Source of the DNA: JBBDWJ01 sp963824095
GTDB taxonomy: Bacteria; Acidobacteriota; Terriglobia; Bryobacterales; UBA6623
Length of the DNA: 64,000 bases
Reading direction: 5' to 3'
Assembly: GCA_963824095.1 (NCBI GenBank)
Contig: CAWGNS010000008.1
Location: forward strand, 1,612,001-1,676,000
The notes under the pieces: model-generated
The model's database searches: none
What the model was told of the DNA's origin: nothing
The model's input: only the letters and a program-made list of their open reading frames with translations
Program-made: the position numbers and the translations under genes
In this document: positions 45,735-54,382 of the stretch, piece by piece
Layout of the letters: every line of letters begins with the position of its first letter
Position numbering within the stretch: the stretch's first letter is position 1

Positions 45735-46973
45735 ATGAAAAAGTACATCTGGGCGGCGATTGCGGTGGGACTGCTGGGCGCGTTGGCGTGGTCGATGCGG
45801 CCCGCCCCCGAAGCCAAGGACGATCCGCTGCACATCACCAAAAGCAGCTCCGACGAACCGATCTTCCTGGTGCACCAGATCGGCCGCGATCACTCCGAAG
45901 GGATCGCCGTTCTCGACATGAACGGCGACGGCAAGCTGGACGTGACCAGCGGAGCCTACTGGTACGAGGCGCCCGGATGGATTCGTCACAAGTACCGCGA
46001 GGCCAAGCTCGAAGGGGAATTCGTGGTCGACTGCGGCGAATACGCGATCGACGTCGATGACGACGGCGACCTCGACATCGTCAGCGCCGGCTGGCAGGAA
46101 GACGGGATTTTCTGGTACGAGAATCCCGGCCAGATCGGGCCCCAGTGGGAGAAGCACATGATTACGTCGTCGAAGGCGACCGAGGGCATGTGGCGCGCGG
46201 ATATCGATGGCGACGGCAAGGACGAGGTGGTGGCCGTGCACTATTCGCCCAGCGAGGTGTTCTACGTCAGCTTCGCGGGCGGCAAACCCGTCAAGCACCA
46301 CGTCGGCGGCAAGGAAGGCGATGGCCATGGCGCGGGCGTGGGCGATATCGACGGCGACGGCAAGAACGACATCGTGACGGTGAAGGGCTGGTATCGCCAG
46401 ATCGACGCCGCGCAGGACCAGTGGGAGTGGCACCCCGAGTTTCAGCTCGGCGAGGCCGGATTCGGCGTGCAGGTTTATGACGTCAACGGCGACGGCAAGA
46501 ACGACATCATTCACGGCCGCGGCCACAGCTACGGCCTGTTCTGGCAGGAACAGACCGTCGAGAACGGCCAGCGCGCCTGGAAACAGCACCTGATCGACGG
46601 CACGTTCTCGCAGCTCCACAACGTCCGCCTGGCGGACCTCGACGGCGACGGCAAGCCCGAGCTACTGGTTGGCAAGCGTTACCGCGGCCACAACGGATCG
46701 GACCCGGGCGGCTACGAGCCGCTGGCGTTGTTCTACTACACCATCGACCAAAAGACCGCGACGTTCACGCGCTACCCGATCGCCTACAACTCGATGGCCG
46801 GCGCCGGAACGCAGTTCGTGGTGGTGGATTTCGACGGCGACGGCGACCCGGACCTGCTGACGGCCGGCAAAAGCGGGCAGTATTGGTTCGAAAACCTCAC
46901 GGTCAACAAGGTGCCGCGCGAAGAGCGCGAGAAGGATCTGTTGTTGAACACCGACTGGCCGTATTCGGAGTAG
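45735..46973 (+). CDS. Membrane-anchored FG-GAP/VCBS repeat protein
   Basis: 412 residues. One N-terminal membrane helix (YIWAAIAVGLLGALAWSM) anchors or exports a beta-propeller. Calcium-binding repeats of the form DxNGDGKxD recur about seven times: VLDMNGDGKLDVTSG, DVDDDGDLDIVSAG, DIDGDGKDEVVAV, DIDGDGKNDIVTVKG, DVNGDGKNDIIHGRG, DLDGDGKPELLVG and DFDGDGDPDLLTAG. Such propellers act in ligand binding or cell-surface interaction. The catalytic role, if any, is unknown. Transcription probably begins at the start codon. Confidence 0.85.
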   Translation: MKKYIWAAIAVGLLGALAWSMRPAPEAKDDPLHITKSSSDEPIFLVHQIGRDHSEGIAVLDMNGDGKLDVTSGAYWYEAPGWIRHKYREAKLEGEFVVDCGEYAIDVDDDGDLDIVSAGWQEDGIFWYENPGQIGPQWEKHMITSSKATEGMWRADIDGDGKDEVVAVHYSPSEVFYVSFAGGKPVKHHVGGKEGDGHGAGVGDIDGDGKNDIVTVKGWYRQIDAAQDQWEWHPEFQLGEAGFGVQVYDVNGDGKNDIIHGRGHSYGLFWQEQTVENGQRAWKQHLIDGTFSQLHNVRLADLDGDGKPELLVGKRYRGHNGSDPGGYEPLALFYYTIDQKTATFTRYPIAYNSMAGAGTQFVVVDFDGDGDPDLLTAGKSGQYWFENLTVNKVPREEREKDLLLNTDWPYSE

Positions 46974-47033
46974 CAGACCAGCGTGGAGTCACCTGGAATC
47001 CAGAAACGCAACGCAGCAAAGTAGCGAATCGCG

Positions 47034-47174
47034 AAAACAGAGCCGCCGGCGGAAGCCCGCGGGCCGAGGCGGCACGATCGTCGGGGAATGCGGCTCAAAT
47101 GCCGAGGGCCGCAGCGCTTCGCCTCATGCTCCCTGCCGATTCGGCCCGCGGGCTTCCGCCGGCGGCTCTGTTTT
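47034..47174. repeat. 141-bp element with perfect 34-bp inverted repeats (CAGAGCCG family)
   Basis: 47034-47067 (starting AAAACAGAGCCGCC) and 47141-47174 are exact inverted copies. The unit is the type copy for solo relatives at 1224, 3181, 10679 and 25709. It fills the gap between the FG-GAP gene and the convergent small membrane gene. It could serve as a bidirectional terminator, with AAAA/TTTT at its ends. Confidence 0.85.
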
Positions 47175-47257
47175 CTGGGGTCCTGGGTTGGTGACCACCG
47201 GCGAAGATGTCGATGGGCGGGCTGCTTTCCGGGCTCGGCCTTCAAGGCACTCTAAGC

Positions 47258-47476
47258 TCAGTGCATCATCATGAACGGCAGGCACGAGAGGCCGAACAGG
47301 ACCGTGCCCACCAGCGCCATCACGCAGAAGACCAGCGCCAAGACCGTGCCGACCACCGCGCCGGCGGTCTTCAACACCGCCGTGATCAGCCAGAAGAACA
47401 GGTAGGCCATTCCGCCCAGTAGCGCCAGCGGCAGCACGAACGCCAGCAACCCGCCGAGGAAAATCATTTCGAACAT
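47258..47476 (-). CDS. Small two-helix membrane protein
   Basis: 72 residues, almost wholly hydrophobic: helix 1 at about residues 3-32 (MIFLGGLLAFVLPLALLGGMAYLF), helix 2 at about 38-66 (GAVVGTVLALVFCVMALVGTVLF), and a C-terminal MMMH. A near-perfect Shine-Dalgarno AAGGAGGT lies 6-7 bases before the ATG. I do not recognise the family. It lies 188 bp downstream of the CHAT gene on the same strand and may be cotranscribed. A holin- or pore-like role is only a hypothesis. Confidence 0.75.
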   Translation of the reverse strand: MFEMIFLGGLLAFVLPLALLGGMAYLFFWLITAVLKTAGAVVGTVLALVFCVMALVGTVLFGLSCLPFMMMH

Positions 47477-47664
47477 GGGCCCACCTCCTTGAGGAATCCC
47501 CGCCGATACATACGAGGCCTCGCTCGAAAGGTTCCGGAATTTTAGAGTGGGCTGGGAGGGGGAGAATCGGTCGGTCCAGGGGCGGACCTGCCGGCCGGGG
47601 TGCCGCCGATGGGTTTCCCAGGCGATCTCGAAATCCGAGGGCTGCGTTGCCGTTGGGGTGAAGG

Positions 47665-50600
47665 TCAGCGGCCGTTGAGCACGCCCCGCTCGCGCCGTTT
47701 TTCGCGCAGCCGCTCTTCGATATTGGCGATCAGCTTATCGCAGCGCTCGGGCAGGCCCGAGGCGGCGACCCCCAGCGATTGCAGGTTCTGCTGCGCCGCG
47801 TAGGCGAATTTGCGGGCTTCGGCGAGCCGGTCGACGTCGCGCAAGGCGATGGCCACGTTGAAGCGCGTCTGGGCGGCTCCGTAGGTGTTGCCGTGCAGCT
47901 CGTCGCAGCGGATCGCCTCGCGGTAGTGCGGCAGGGCGCGGTCGATGTCTCCCAGCGAATAGGAAACGTGGCCGAGCTGTTGGTTGTGGGCGGCCAGCTT
48001 GCCCCAATCGCCGGGCAGATCGTGTTCGAGCGCAAGCTGATAGTACTGGCGGGCCGTGCTGAGGTGACGACGCAACTCGGTCTCGGGGGAGTTGCCTTTG
48101 CGGGCCTCGTTGAATCGCTCCCAGGCGACACGCCCCAGCGCGGCCAGGCATTCGGCCTTGGCGGCGGGCTCGTCGTCGTGAATCAGCTCCAGGCTGCGTT
48201 TGAGCCAGCGCTCGGCCTGCGCCAGGTTGCGCACCGCTGGCGTCTCGGTATAGGCGGCGCCCAGCTCGAAAGCCCACATCGACGCCTGTTGTTTCTCGCC
48301 CAGGCGCTCGCGCAGCTCGACGGCCTCTTCCTCGACCTTGATGGCCGGGGTGCCGCCGTCGCGCAGAATCTCGCTGAGGTGGTACAGCGATTCGGCCAGC
48401 GTGCGGACCTTCACCGCTCTGGCGGCATCGGGCTCGAGGCCGGCAATCTCCAGGAAGGGCCCGGCCTGGCGGCGGTCCCACTCGACGCACAGTCGCTGCA
48501 ATTGCTCGGCGCGCGGCAGGCGGTCGCTCTGGCGCGAAATCTTGACTCCCTGCTCGGTGATCGTTCTCCAGAGCCGCTCGCGGCCGGGCTTGGCCTGCTC
48601 GCTGTGGCCGGCGGAAAGCGCGCGCAGCCCCTCGACTAGGTCTTCCCACTCGCCCAGGCGGCCGCCGGCTTCGTAGAGCGCACCCAATCCTTCGGCGATG
48701 CCCGCAACCGGGTCCCACCACTGCTGACCGCCGGCCAGGCGGCAGGCGTGGCGCAGGTTGGGCTCTTGGGAGGCAAGCTCGGCGACGGCCTTGGGGGCCC
48801 CTTCGCGCGCGTCGCGAGAGCGTTCAGAGCCATAGCGGCTGAGCGCCTGCACGTAAGCGAACATGGCGCGCTGGTTAGGACCCATCTCGGGCGGCGTGGG
48901 CAGGCCGAACGGCGTCAGGCTGCCGTGCTCGCCGAGGCCCGCCAGGGCTCCTACGACGGCTCCGGCCGGGCCGCGCGGCGCGATTGGTTCGGCTTTGGAA
49001 TCGTCGGTGGAATGCGCCCGCGCGCCGGCGGCCACCGCGGCGGCGCGATCGGCCATCTGATTCCACATGCGCGCCTTCTTCCCGGCGGGAAAACATGCGC
49101 CGAACAGTTGGGCGGAAGCTCGGTCCATCGCGGGGTGAATCGCATAGGCGCCGTCGCCGGCGCGCCGCAGCAGGCCATAGGCCGCCGCCCGCTCGAGCAC
49201 CGCTGCCGGGGGAATCTTGGGAAACGCGCAGGGCTGGCGGCGCGCGGCGGGGGAAGGCTCCAGGGGCTCCCAGACCTCGCGCTGCTCGCCCATGTTTTCC
49301 AACAGCCCGACATCGACGGTGCCGCGGAACAGGTGCAACAACGCCAACAGCGGCCGTTCCTCTTCGTTGAAGGCCTCGCGCAACACGTAGTTCAGCGCGG
49401 CGGCGACGTGAGCCGGCCGGCCTGGCCGCGCCACGGCGCCCGGCACAGCCACGATCGGCGAAGTGGTAGCCGGCACAGCGGCAGCCGCAGCAGCGGCGGG
49501 CGCCGCCGCCACCTGCCGGGCGAATTCCTCGATCTGGGGACCCGAGCGCAGTCCGGTTCGCAGGGATTCCGACACCAGCGCCAGCAAGGCAAGCGGATTT
49601 CCCGCCGCGAAATCGAGCAGCGGGCGCCAACTATCGATTTCGGGCGGCCAGCAGCCCTGCTTCTCGACCAGCGCGCGGGTGAGCTGCAGCGTTTCCCACA
49701 ACGGCAGCGGGCCGAGTTGGATGCGAACCGCCAGCGAGCCGAGCCATTCGTCTTCGCTCGAGCGCGAGGTCAGCAGAAACTTGGCCTGCGAGTCTCCGGC
49801 CTCGCGGAGGAACGCGGCCAGGTCGGCGCGCTCGTCTTGGGTCCACTCCGCGGAGCTATCGCCGGCGCTGCCGCTGATGGCGTCGACCGAATCCCAGATC
49901 CACAGCACCGGAATCTGCTCAAGCACGTGCAAGGCGGCCTGTCGGCGTTCCTGGTACGACATCGCCTGCCAGCGGTACCCGGCCGCTTTGAGCGAACGCC
50001 GGAACACCCCGCCCAACTGATCGAGCACTGCGCGCAGCGGCCTGTGGTGCTCAAACGAGGTGTAGAGCACCGGCCCCTCCACGCCGGCCGTGGCGGCGTA
50101 CCAGCGGGCGAACTCGGCGGCGCTGGCGGTCTTGCCGGAGCCTTCCTCGCCGTGGAGCAGCGCCACGGGATTCGTGGCGAGGGCGCGTTCGAGGGCCAGA
50201 ATCGTTTCGTCGCGGCCGAGGAACCCGACCGCGGGACGAGGCGGCAGGGCAGGGTCAAGCAAGTCCTCCCCAAGACCGGCCCCGGGCGCCAGATTCGTCT
50301 CGGGGTTGGGGGCGGGCCGCTCTTCCTCCTCGGCCGGGTCCGGAGCCAGCGGTGGCCTGCGTACCAGGGACAACGCGCGGCTTTCATGGACAATCGCGGC
50401 GGGCCAGTCCTCGCGCCTCACCGGGCCGTAGCTGATCTGCAGCCGGGCCTCTTCCCGCATGCGCCGGCGCGCCACCGTCGCGGCTTCGGAAACGGTAGAG
50501 CCTTGCGCCAGCGCGAGATAGATCTGCTCGAGCCAGCGCGACGAGGCGACCGGGCCGAGATGGTAGGGGATCTGCGCCACGCCGTTGACGCCTTGCTCCA

Positions 50601-51663
50601 GGACGTCGCGGGCCACCGAGTCGAACGCCAGGGCCAGGGTCCGGCGGACGTTGATACCCTCGGTCACGGCGGCTTCTTTCGTCCGCGAGGGCTGGCAGGC
50701 GTTGAGCACCAGCAGGGGAACGCGCGATTCCGCCAGCAGCTCACCCATCGAGGCGCCGTCGACGAGTTGCACGGTCTGCTCGCGGGTCGGATAGTCGAAC
50801 ACCAGGTAGCCGTGCAGCCCCGCTAGGGTTCGCGTCAGCGGCAGCCGGCCGGCGCCCTGGGGAAGCTCGGGGGGGATGCCGTCGCGCTCGATGTCGGCCA
50901 GAATGGCGTGCCCGTCGAAGTGCAGCACGTGGTAGGGCTCGCCGAGCGCCTCGGCCTCCAGCAGAACGCTGGTGAGCTGGCCGAAGGTCGGCGGGCGCAG
51001 TACGTCGAGAACCAGCGACGTTCGCGGCTGGCTGCCTAGGCTCGTCACCAACAGGCGCGCGGCCGAGCGAAACGGCGGGTCGGCCGGCCCCGGCGGCTGG
51101 CAGATCACCATCAGAATACGCAGCGGCGCCGCCGTCGGCCCAGGCTCGCCGATTCCGGGAAGTTCCGTCTGGGGAAGTCCAGGGGCCGAGGAGTCCGGCG
51201 GGCGGCCGGTGGGGGGGAGAGCACCGGCCTGCGGACCCAGCCGTCGCGCGAAGGCGGCGGCGTGAGTCGAAAGCACCACGCCCGTGAGCGGGTCTCGTAG
51301 CAACTCCCAAGGAATCGTGGCCGAGGAGGAGTCGCCCGAAACCGCGATCTCGATGCGCGTCTCGGCCAGCCGCGGCGCGACTTCGCTCCAGATCTGCTGC
51401 GTCTCGCTGTCGCGAAACACGCGCTGGAAGAGCCGCTCGCCCACCTTCTGGAGCTGTTTTTCGACGTCCGTCGCCAGATGGCGCGCGTTGCGGTTGGGGT
51501 GTTCTAGAAAATCCTCCCAATACCAGCGCAGGCTGTCCTGCTCTTTAAGGCCGAGCGAAAAGTCCAGGTGTGAAGAAGCGACTCGCCGATCCGAGCTGCC
51601 GCTCGAAAAGCAAATATCGATACGTCGCCCCTCGCCCTGGGCGATGTGGAGCGTGGGGGTCAC
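47665..51663 (-). CDS. CHAT protease - STAND NTPase - TPR protein
   Basis: 1,332 residues in three parts. Residues about 90-430 form a CHAT caspase-like protease, with catalytic His252 in HVLHFDGHA and Cys323 in LLVLNACQPSR. Residues about 475-900 form a STAND/NB-ARC-like NTPase: entry motif FLGRDETILALERAL, Walker A GEEGSGKT (505-512), Walker B VLWIWDSVD, sensor FLLTSRS, then a winged-helix-like stretch. From about 1000 to the end are helical TPR-like repeats (SYSLGDIDRALPHYREAIRCDEL, YGAAQTRFNVAIALRDVDRLAEA). Family knowledge: STAND proteins sense a ligand with the repeats and activate the effector, here a protease, often in antiphage or stress signalling. The GTG start at 51663 is the first in frame. 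A 72-residue membrane protein follows downstream. The target is unknown. Confidence 0.85.
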   Translation of the reverse strand: MTPTLHIAQGEGRRIDICFSSGSSDRRVASSHLDFSLGLKEQDSLRWYWEDFLEHPNRNARHLATDVEKQLQKVGERLFQRVFRDSETQQIWSEVAPRLAETRIEIAVSGDSSSATIPWELLRDPLTGVVLSTHAAAFARRLGPQAGALPPTGRPPDSSAPGLPQTELPGIGEPGPTAAPLRILMVICQPPGPADPPFRSAARLLVTSLGSQPRTSLVLDVLRPPTFGQLTSVLLEAEALGEPYHVLHFDGHAILADIERDGIPPELPQGAGRLPLTRTLAGLHGYLVFDYPTREQTVQLVDGASMGELLAESRVPLLVLNACQPSRTKEAAVTEGINVRRTLALAFDSVARDVLEQGVNGVAQIPYHLGPVASSRWLEQIYLALAQGSTVSEAATVARRRMREEARLQISYGPVRREDWPAAIVHESRALSLVRRPPLAPDPAEEEERPAPNPETNLAPGAGLGEDLLDPALPPRPAVGFLGRDETILALERALATNPVALLHGEEGSGKTASAAEFARWYAATAGVEGPVLYTSFEHHRPLRAVLDQLGGVFRRSLKAAGYRWQAMSYQERRQAALHVLEQIPVLWIWDSVDAISGSAGDSSAEWTQDERADLAAFLREAGDSQAKFLLTSRSSEDEWLGSLAVRIQLGPLPLWETLQLTRALVEKQGCWPPEIDSWRPLLDFAAGNPLALLALVSESLRTGLRSGPQIEEFARQVAAAPAAAAAAAVPATTSPIVAVPGAVARPGRPAHVAAALNYVLREAFNEEERPLLALLHLFRGTVDVGLLENMGEQREVWEPLEPSPAARRQPCAFPKIPPAAVLERAAAYGLLRRAGDGAYAIHPAMDRASAQLFGACFPAGKKARMWNQMADRAAAVAAGARAHSTDDSKAEPIAPRGPAGAVVGALAGLGEHGSLTPFGLPTPPEMGPNQRAMFAYVQALSRYGSERSRDAREGAPKAVAELASQEPNLRHACRLAGGQQWWDPVAGIAEGLGALYEAGGRLGEWEDLVEGLRALSAGHSEQAKPGRERLWRTITEQGVKISRQSDRLPRAEQLQRLCVEWDRRQAGPFLEIAGLEPDAARAVKVRTLAESLYHLSEILRDGGTPAIKVEEEAVELRERLGEKQQASMWAFELGAAYTETPAVRNLAQAERWLKRSLELIHDDEPAAKAECLAALGRVAWERFNEARKGNSPETELRRHLSTARQYYQLALEHDLPGDWGKLAAHNQQLGHVSYSLGDIDRALPHYREAIRCDELHGNTYGAAQTRFNVAIALRDVDRLAEARKFAYAAQQNLQSLGVAASGLPERCDKLIANIEERLREKRRERGVLNGR

Positions 51664-51961
51664 AGGTTCAACTTAGTACAGATAGTACGCTCGGGGTAAT
51701 CGGGTTTTCGCCTCACAGTTGAATCCGCATGCTTAGCTAGGTTGAGCACCTGAGCAGCGTACTATGCAGGCCGGGGCTAGGGGCCGAAAGCCCAAGAAAT
51801 GTCTGCGTTTTTAGCCCATCTGGACGGGCACCTGAGCCGCTTTGAACCGGGCGCCACTAGGGAAAGCTACTGAGCCCAAGTACCGGCCAATTTCCCGGCA
51901 GTGCAGGCTCCCCGCGGCAGGGCTCGAAGAGGCCCCGGGCAAGAATTTGGCCGTTCGGAAG

Positions 51962-52177
51962 GTAGAGACAGGCGCTCTCGCCTGTCGGCCACAGCGAAGC
52001 GGAGGCGCCTCCCGGTCCTGCGGGATGACTCCGGACATAGACTTCGTTCGGCACACAGTCGCGGCAGAACCGGGCGACGGGCACACGCGTTGTAGATTCG
52101 GCACCGGCTCCAGGCCGGATGGCTGCACGGCCAAGAGCCGCCTGACGGCGGCGACAGGCGAGAGCACCTGTCTTTAC
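51962..52177 (+). repeat. 216-bp MITE, GTAGAGACAGGCG family
   Basis: The left terminus 51962-51987 is identical to that of the copy at 42977. The right terminus 52152-52177 matches 24 of 26 bases. The interior is longer than in the 116-bp copy but begins and ends with related sequence. The adjacent palindrome at 52181-52202 is also found beside the 25761 copy. Confidence 0.8.
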
Positions 52178-52217
52178 ACAGGACAGACAAGATTGTCTGT
52201 CCCACGTCAAGGGCGAG

Positions 52218-52285
52218 GGGGACAGTCACCTGCTCGAATGTCTCGCGCAACTTCCCCAACAATTGCAGGACGGGTGACTGTCCCC
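52218..52285. repeat. GGGGACAGTCACC inverted-repeat element (68 bp)
   Basis: GGGGACAGTCACC at 52218-52230 is inverted exactly at 52273-52285. It is the third copy of this family in the window and lies 18 bp past the uvrC stop. Confidence 0.75.
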
Positions 52286-52303
52286 GTCCGGCGGCAGGCC
52301 CGC

Positions 52304-54136
52304 CTAAGACGGCGCCGTCGGCTGGCGGGCGAGAAACTCCTGAATGCGCTCGGCCTGCGACCGATGCACCACCACGGCCAACTCCTCCAGGCTGGTTTGC
52401 CGCAGTTGCTCCAAACTCCCAAAGGTCTTGAGCAGCTTGCGCGCTGTCTTCTCGCCGATCCCCGGAATCTCGAGTAAGGCCGTCGTCAACTGGCGCGCCC
52501 CGCGGCGCTGGCGGTGGAACGTCACAGCGAAGCGGTGGGCCTCGTCGCGAATGAGCTGCACCAGGTGCAGCAGCGGCGAAAAACGGTCCAGTTGGACCGG
52601 GTCATCCTCCTGCCCGAGCACGAAAATCGTCTCTTCCCGCTTGGCGATCGCGGCCAGCGGCTGGTTGATGATCCCCAGTTCCTCCAGCGCCGCCGCGGCC
52701 GAGTGCAGTTGACCGATGCCGCCGTCGATCAGCACCAGCCCCGGCATCGGCTGCTTCTCTTCCTGCAGCCGGCGGTAGCGCCGCGACACCGTTTCGCGCA
52801 TCGAGGCGAAATCATCCACGCCGTCGACGCTGCGGATGATGAACTTGCGGTAGTCGGACTTCTTCATCTTGCCGTTCTCCCACACCACCATCGAGGCCAC
52901 CGTGTCGCTGCCTTGAATGTGGGAGATGTCGAAACACTCGATGCGGTCGAGCGATTCGGGCAGGTTGAGCGCGTCGGTCAATGCGTCCATCACCTGTTTC
53001 GACGAGGGCTTGCGGACCCGAAAACGCTGCTCGAAAGCGTGACGCGCGTTCTGCACCACCAGGTCGAGCATCGCTTTTTTCGAGCCGCGCTGCGGGATGC
53101 CGATCTCGACCTTGCGGCCGCGCTTTTCGGTGAGGAATTCTTCCAGCAGGGCCTGGTCTTCGAACTCCACCGGCACGTGAATCAACGACGGCACGTATTC
53201 GCGGTCGAGGTAGATCTGCTTGACCAGCGACGCGAGAAATTCGGCGGGCTCGAAGCGATGCAGGTCTTCCCAATAGAACTCGCGGCGATCGACGACTCTG
53301 CCGTTACGCACGTGGAAGAGATTGGCGGCGACCAGCGGCGGCTCCGCGTAATAGCCGTAAATATCGACGTCGCGCCCCTCGGCGGCGGCGACGCGCTGCC
53401 GCTCGTGCATCTCTTCGACGGTCGAGATGAGGTCGCGCATGGCGGCCGCCTGCTCGAATTCCATGCGCTCGGAGGCGGCCTGCATGCGCGCGCGCAGGTC
53501 CTTGAGCAGCTCGCTCTGGCGGCCGTCGAGGAACTTGCGAACGTCCTGCACGGCGGCCTGGTAGGTCTCGTCGGTTGTCAGACCCTCGACGCAAGGGCCC
53601 CAGCAGCGGTGGATGTGATACTCCAGGCACGGCCGCGGGTGAAAACGCGTCAAATCGACCCGGCAGGAAGGAATCTTGAAATAGCGGTGAATGAAGTTCA
53701 CCAGCCGGTACGCCAGGTTGGCCGGAAAGTAGGGTCCGAAATAGGTCGAACCGTCTTTCTTGAGCCGGCGCGTGACATAGACGCGCGGATAGCGCTCATG
53801 GGTCAGCTTGATGTAGGGGTAGGTCTTATCGTCGCGCAGCAGAACGTTGAAGCGCGGTTGGCGCTGCTTGATGAGGTTATTTTCGAGCGCCAACGCTTCT
53901 TTTTCGTTGGCGACGGCGATGTACTCGATGTCGCGCGCTTCCGAGAGCAGGCTGCCGGTTTTGGCGTCGGCGAGTTTCTCTTCGAGGAAATAGCTGCGTA
54001 CGCGGTCGCGCAGGCTTTTGGCCTTGCCGACATAGATGACGCGCCCAGCGGCGTCCTTGTAGAGATAGACGCCGGGCGAGGCAGGCAGCGACGAGGCCCG
54101 CTCTTTGAGCTGTTCCCAATGCGATGGGTAGGGCAT
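52304..54136 (-). CDS. uvrC: Excinuclease ABC subunit C
   Basis: 610 residues. The N-terminal GIY-YIG nuclease domain reads PGVYLYKDAAGRVIYVGKAKSLRDRVRSYF and makes the 3' incision. A UVR motif (about 205-240, ARMQAASERMEFEQAAAMRDLI) contacts UvrB. The C-terminal RNase H-like endonuclease domain (RIECFDISHIQGSDTVASMVVWENG, LVLIDGGIGQL) makes the 5' cut, and a helix-hairpin-helix pair (LLEIPGIGEKTARKLLKTFGSLEQL) closes the protein. It performs both cuts in nucleotide excision repair in the cytoplasm. It is divergent from the gene at 54383. Confidence 0.97.
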   Translation of the reverse strand: MPYPSHWEQLKERASSLPASPGVYLYKDAAGRVIYVGKAKSLRDRVRSYFLEEKLADAKTGSLLSEARDIEYIAVANEKEALALENNLIKQRQPRFNVLLRDDKTYPYIKLTHERYPRVYVTRRLKKDGSTYFGPYFPANLAYRLVNFIHRYFKIPSCRVDLTRFHPRPCLEYHIHRCWGPCVEGLTTDETYQAAVQDVRKFLDGRQSELLKDLRARMQAASERMEFEQAAAMRDLISTVEEMHERQRVAAAEGRDVDIYGYYAEPPLVAANLFHVRNGRVVDRREFYWEDLHRFEPAEFLASLVKQIYLDREYVPSLIHVPVEFEDQALLEEFLTEKRGRKVEIGIPQRGSKKAMLDLVVQNARHAFEQRFRVRKPSSKQVMDALTDALNLPESLDRIECFDISHIQGSDTVASMVVWENGKMKKSDYRKFIIRSVDGVDDFASMRETVSRRYRRLQEEKQPMPGLVLIDGGIGQLHSAAAALEELGIINQPLAAIAKREETIFVLGQEDDPVQLDRFSPLLHLVQLIRDEAHRFAVTFHRQRRGARQLTTALLEIPGIGEKTARKLLKTFGSLEQLRQTSLEELAVVVHRSQAERIQEFLARQPTAPS

Positions 54137-54382
54137 GCGGCGTGGGTTCCGGGGCTATTTCTATTATCGGGGGCCGGGGAACGTTTCGCTCGGGAAGGGC
54201 CTTCGCGTAGCGAACAGATGTGCATGGCCGGCCGGACCCACCCCCGTTTCCGATTTGTGCTTCCTTTTTCGTTGAACTTGCGCCGGGGGAATCTCGTATC
54301 CAGAAGGCGGAACCACAATGAGCGGGCATTTCGGCCCGCTTTCCCACGCCCGGATCGGGGGCTGGGCTTCAAGGGAGGAATC

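Larger units (their letters stand above)
51664..52303. other. 640-bp repeat-rich spacer
   Basis: The gap lies between the CHAT gene start and the uvrC stop. It holds a 216-bp MITE of the GTAGAGACAGGCG family (51962-52177), the palindrome GGACAGACAA/TTGTCTGTCC (52181-52202) and a GGGGACAGTCACC element (52218-52285). No gene was found. Confidence 0.6.

Noticed and set aside
45534..46619. Extension of the PriA N-terminal frame upstream
   Set aside because: This part is antisense to the FG-GAP gene. The family sequence starts at MPLPGSPFCD (45533).
48748..50826. 692-codon plus-strand frame opposite the CHAT gene
   Set aside because: It has no motif of its own, and the minus strand encodes a coherent three-domain protein.
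25736..52202. CRISPR array
   Set aside because: The repeats are inverted palindromes at scattered sites, not regularly spaced direct repeats with unique spacers, and no cas gene is present.
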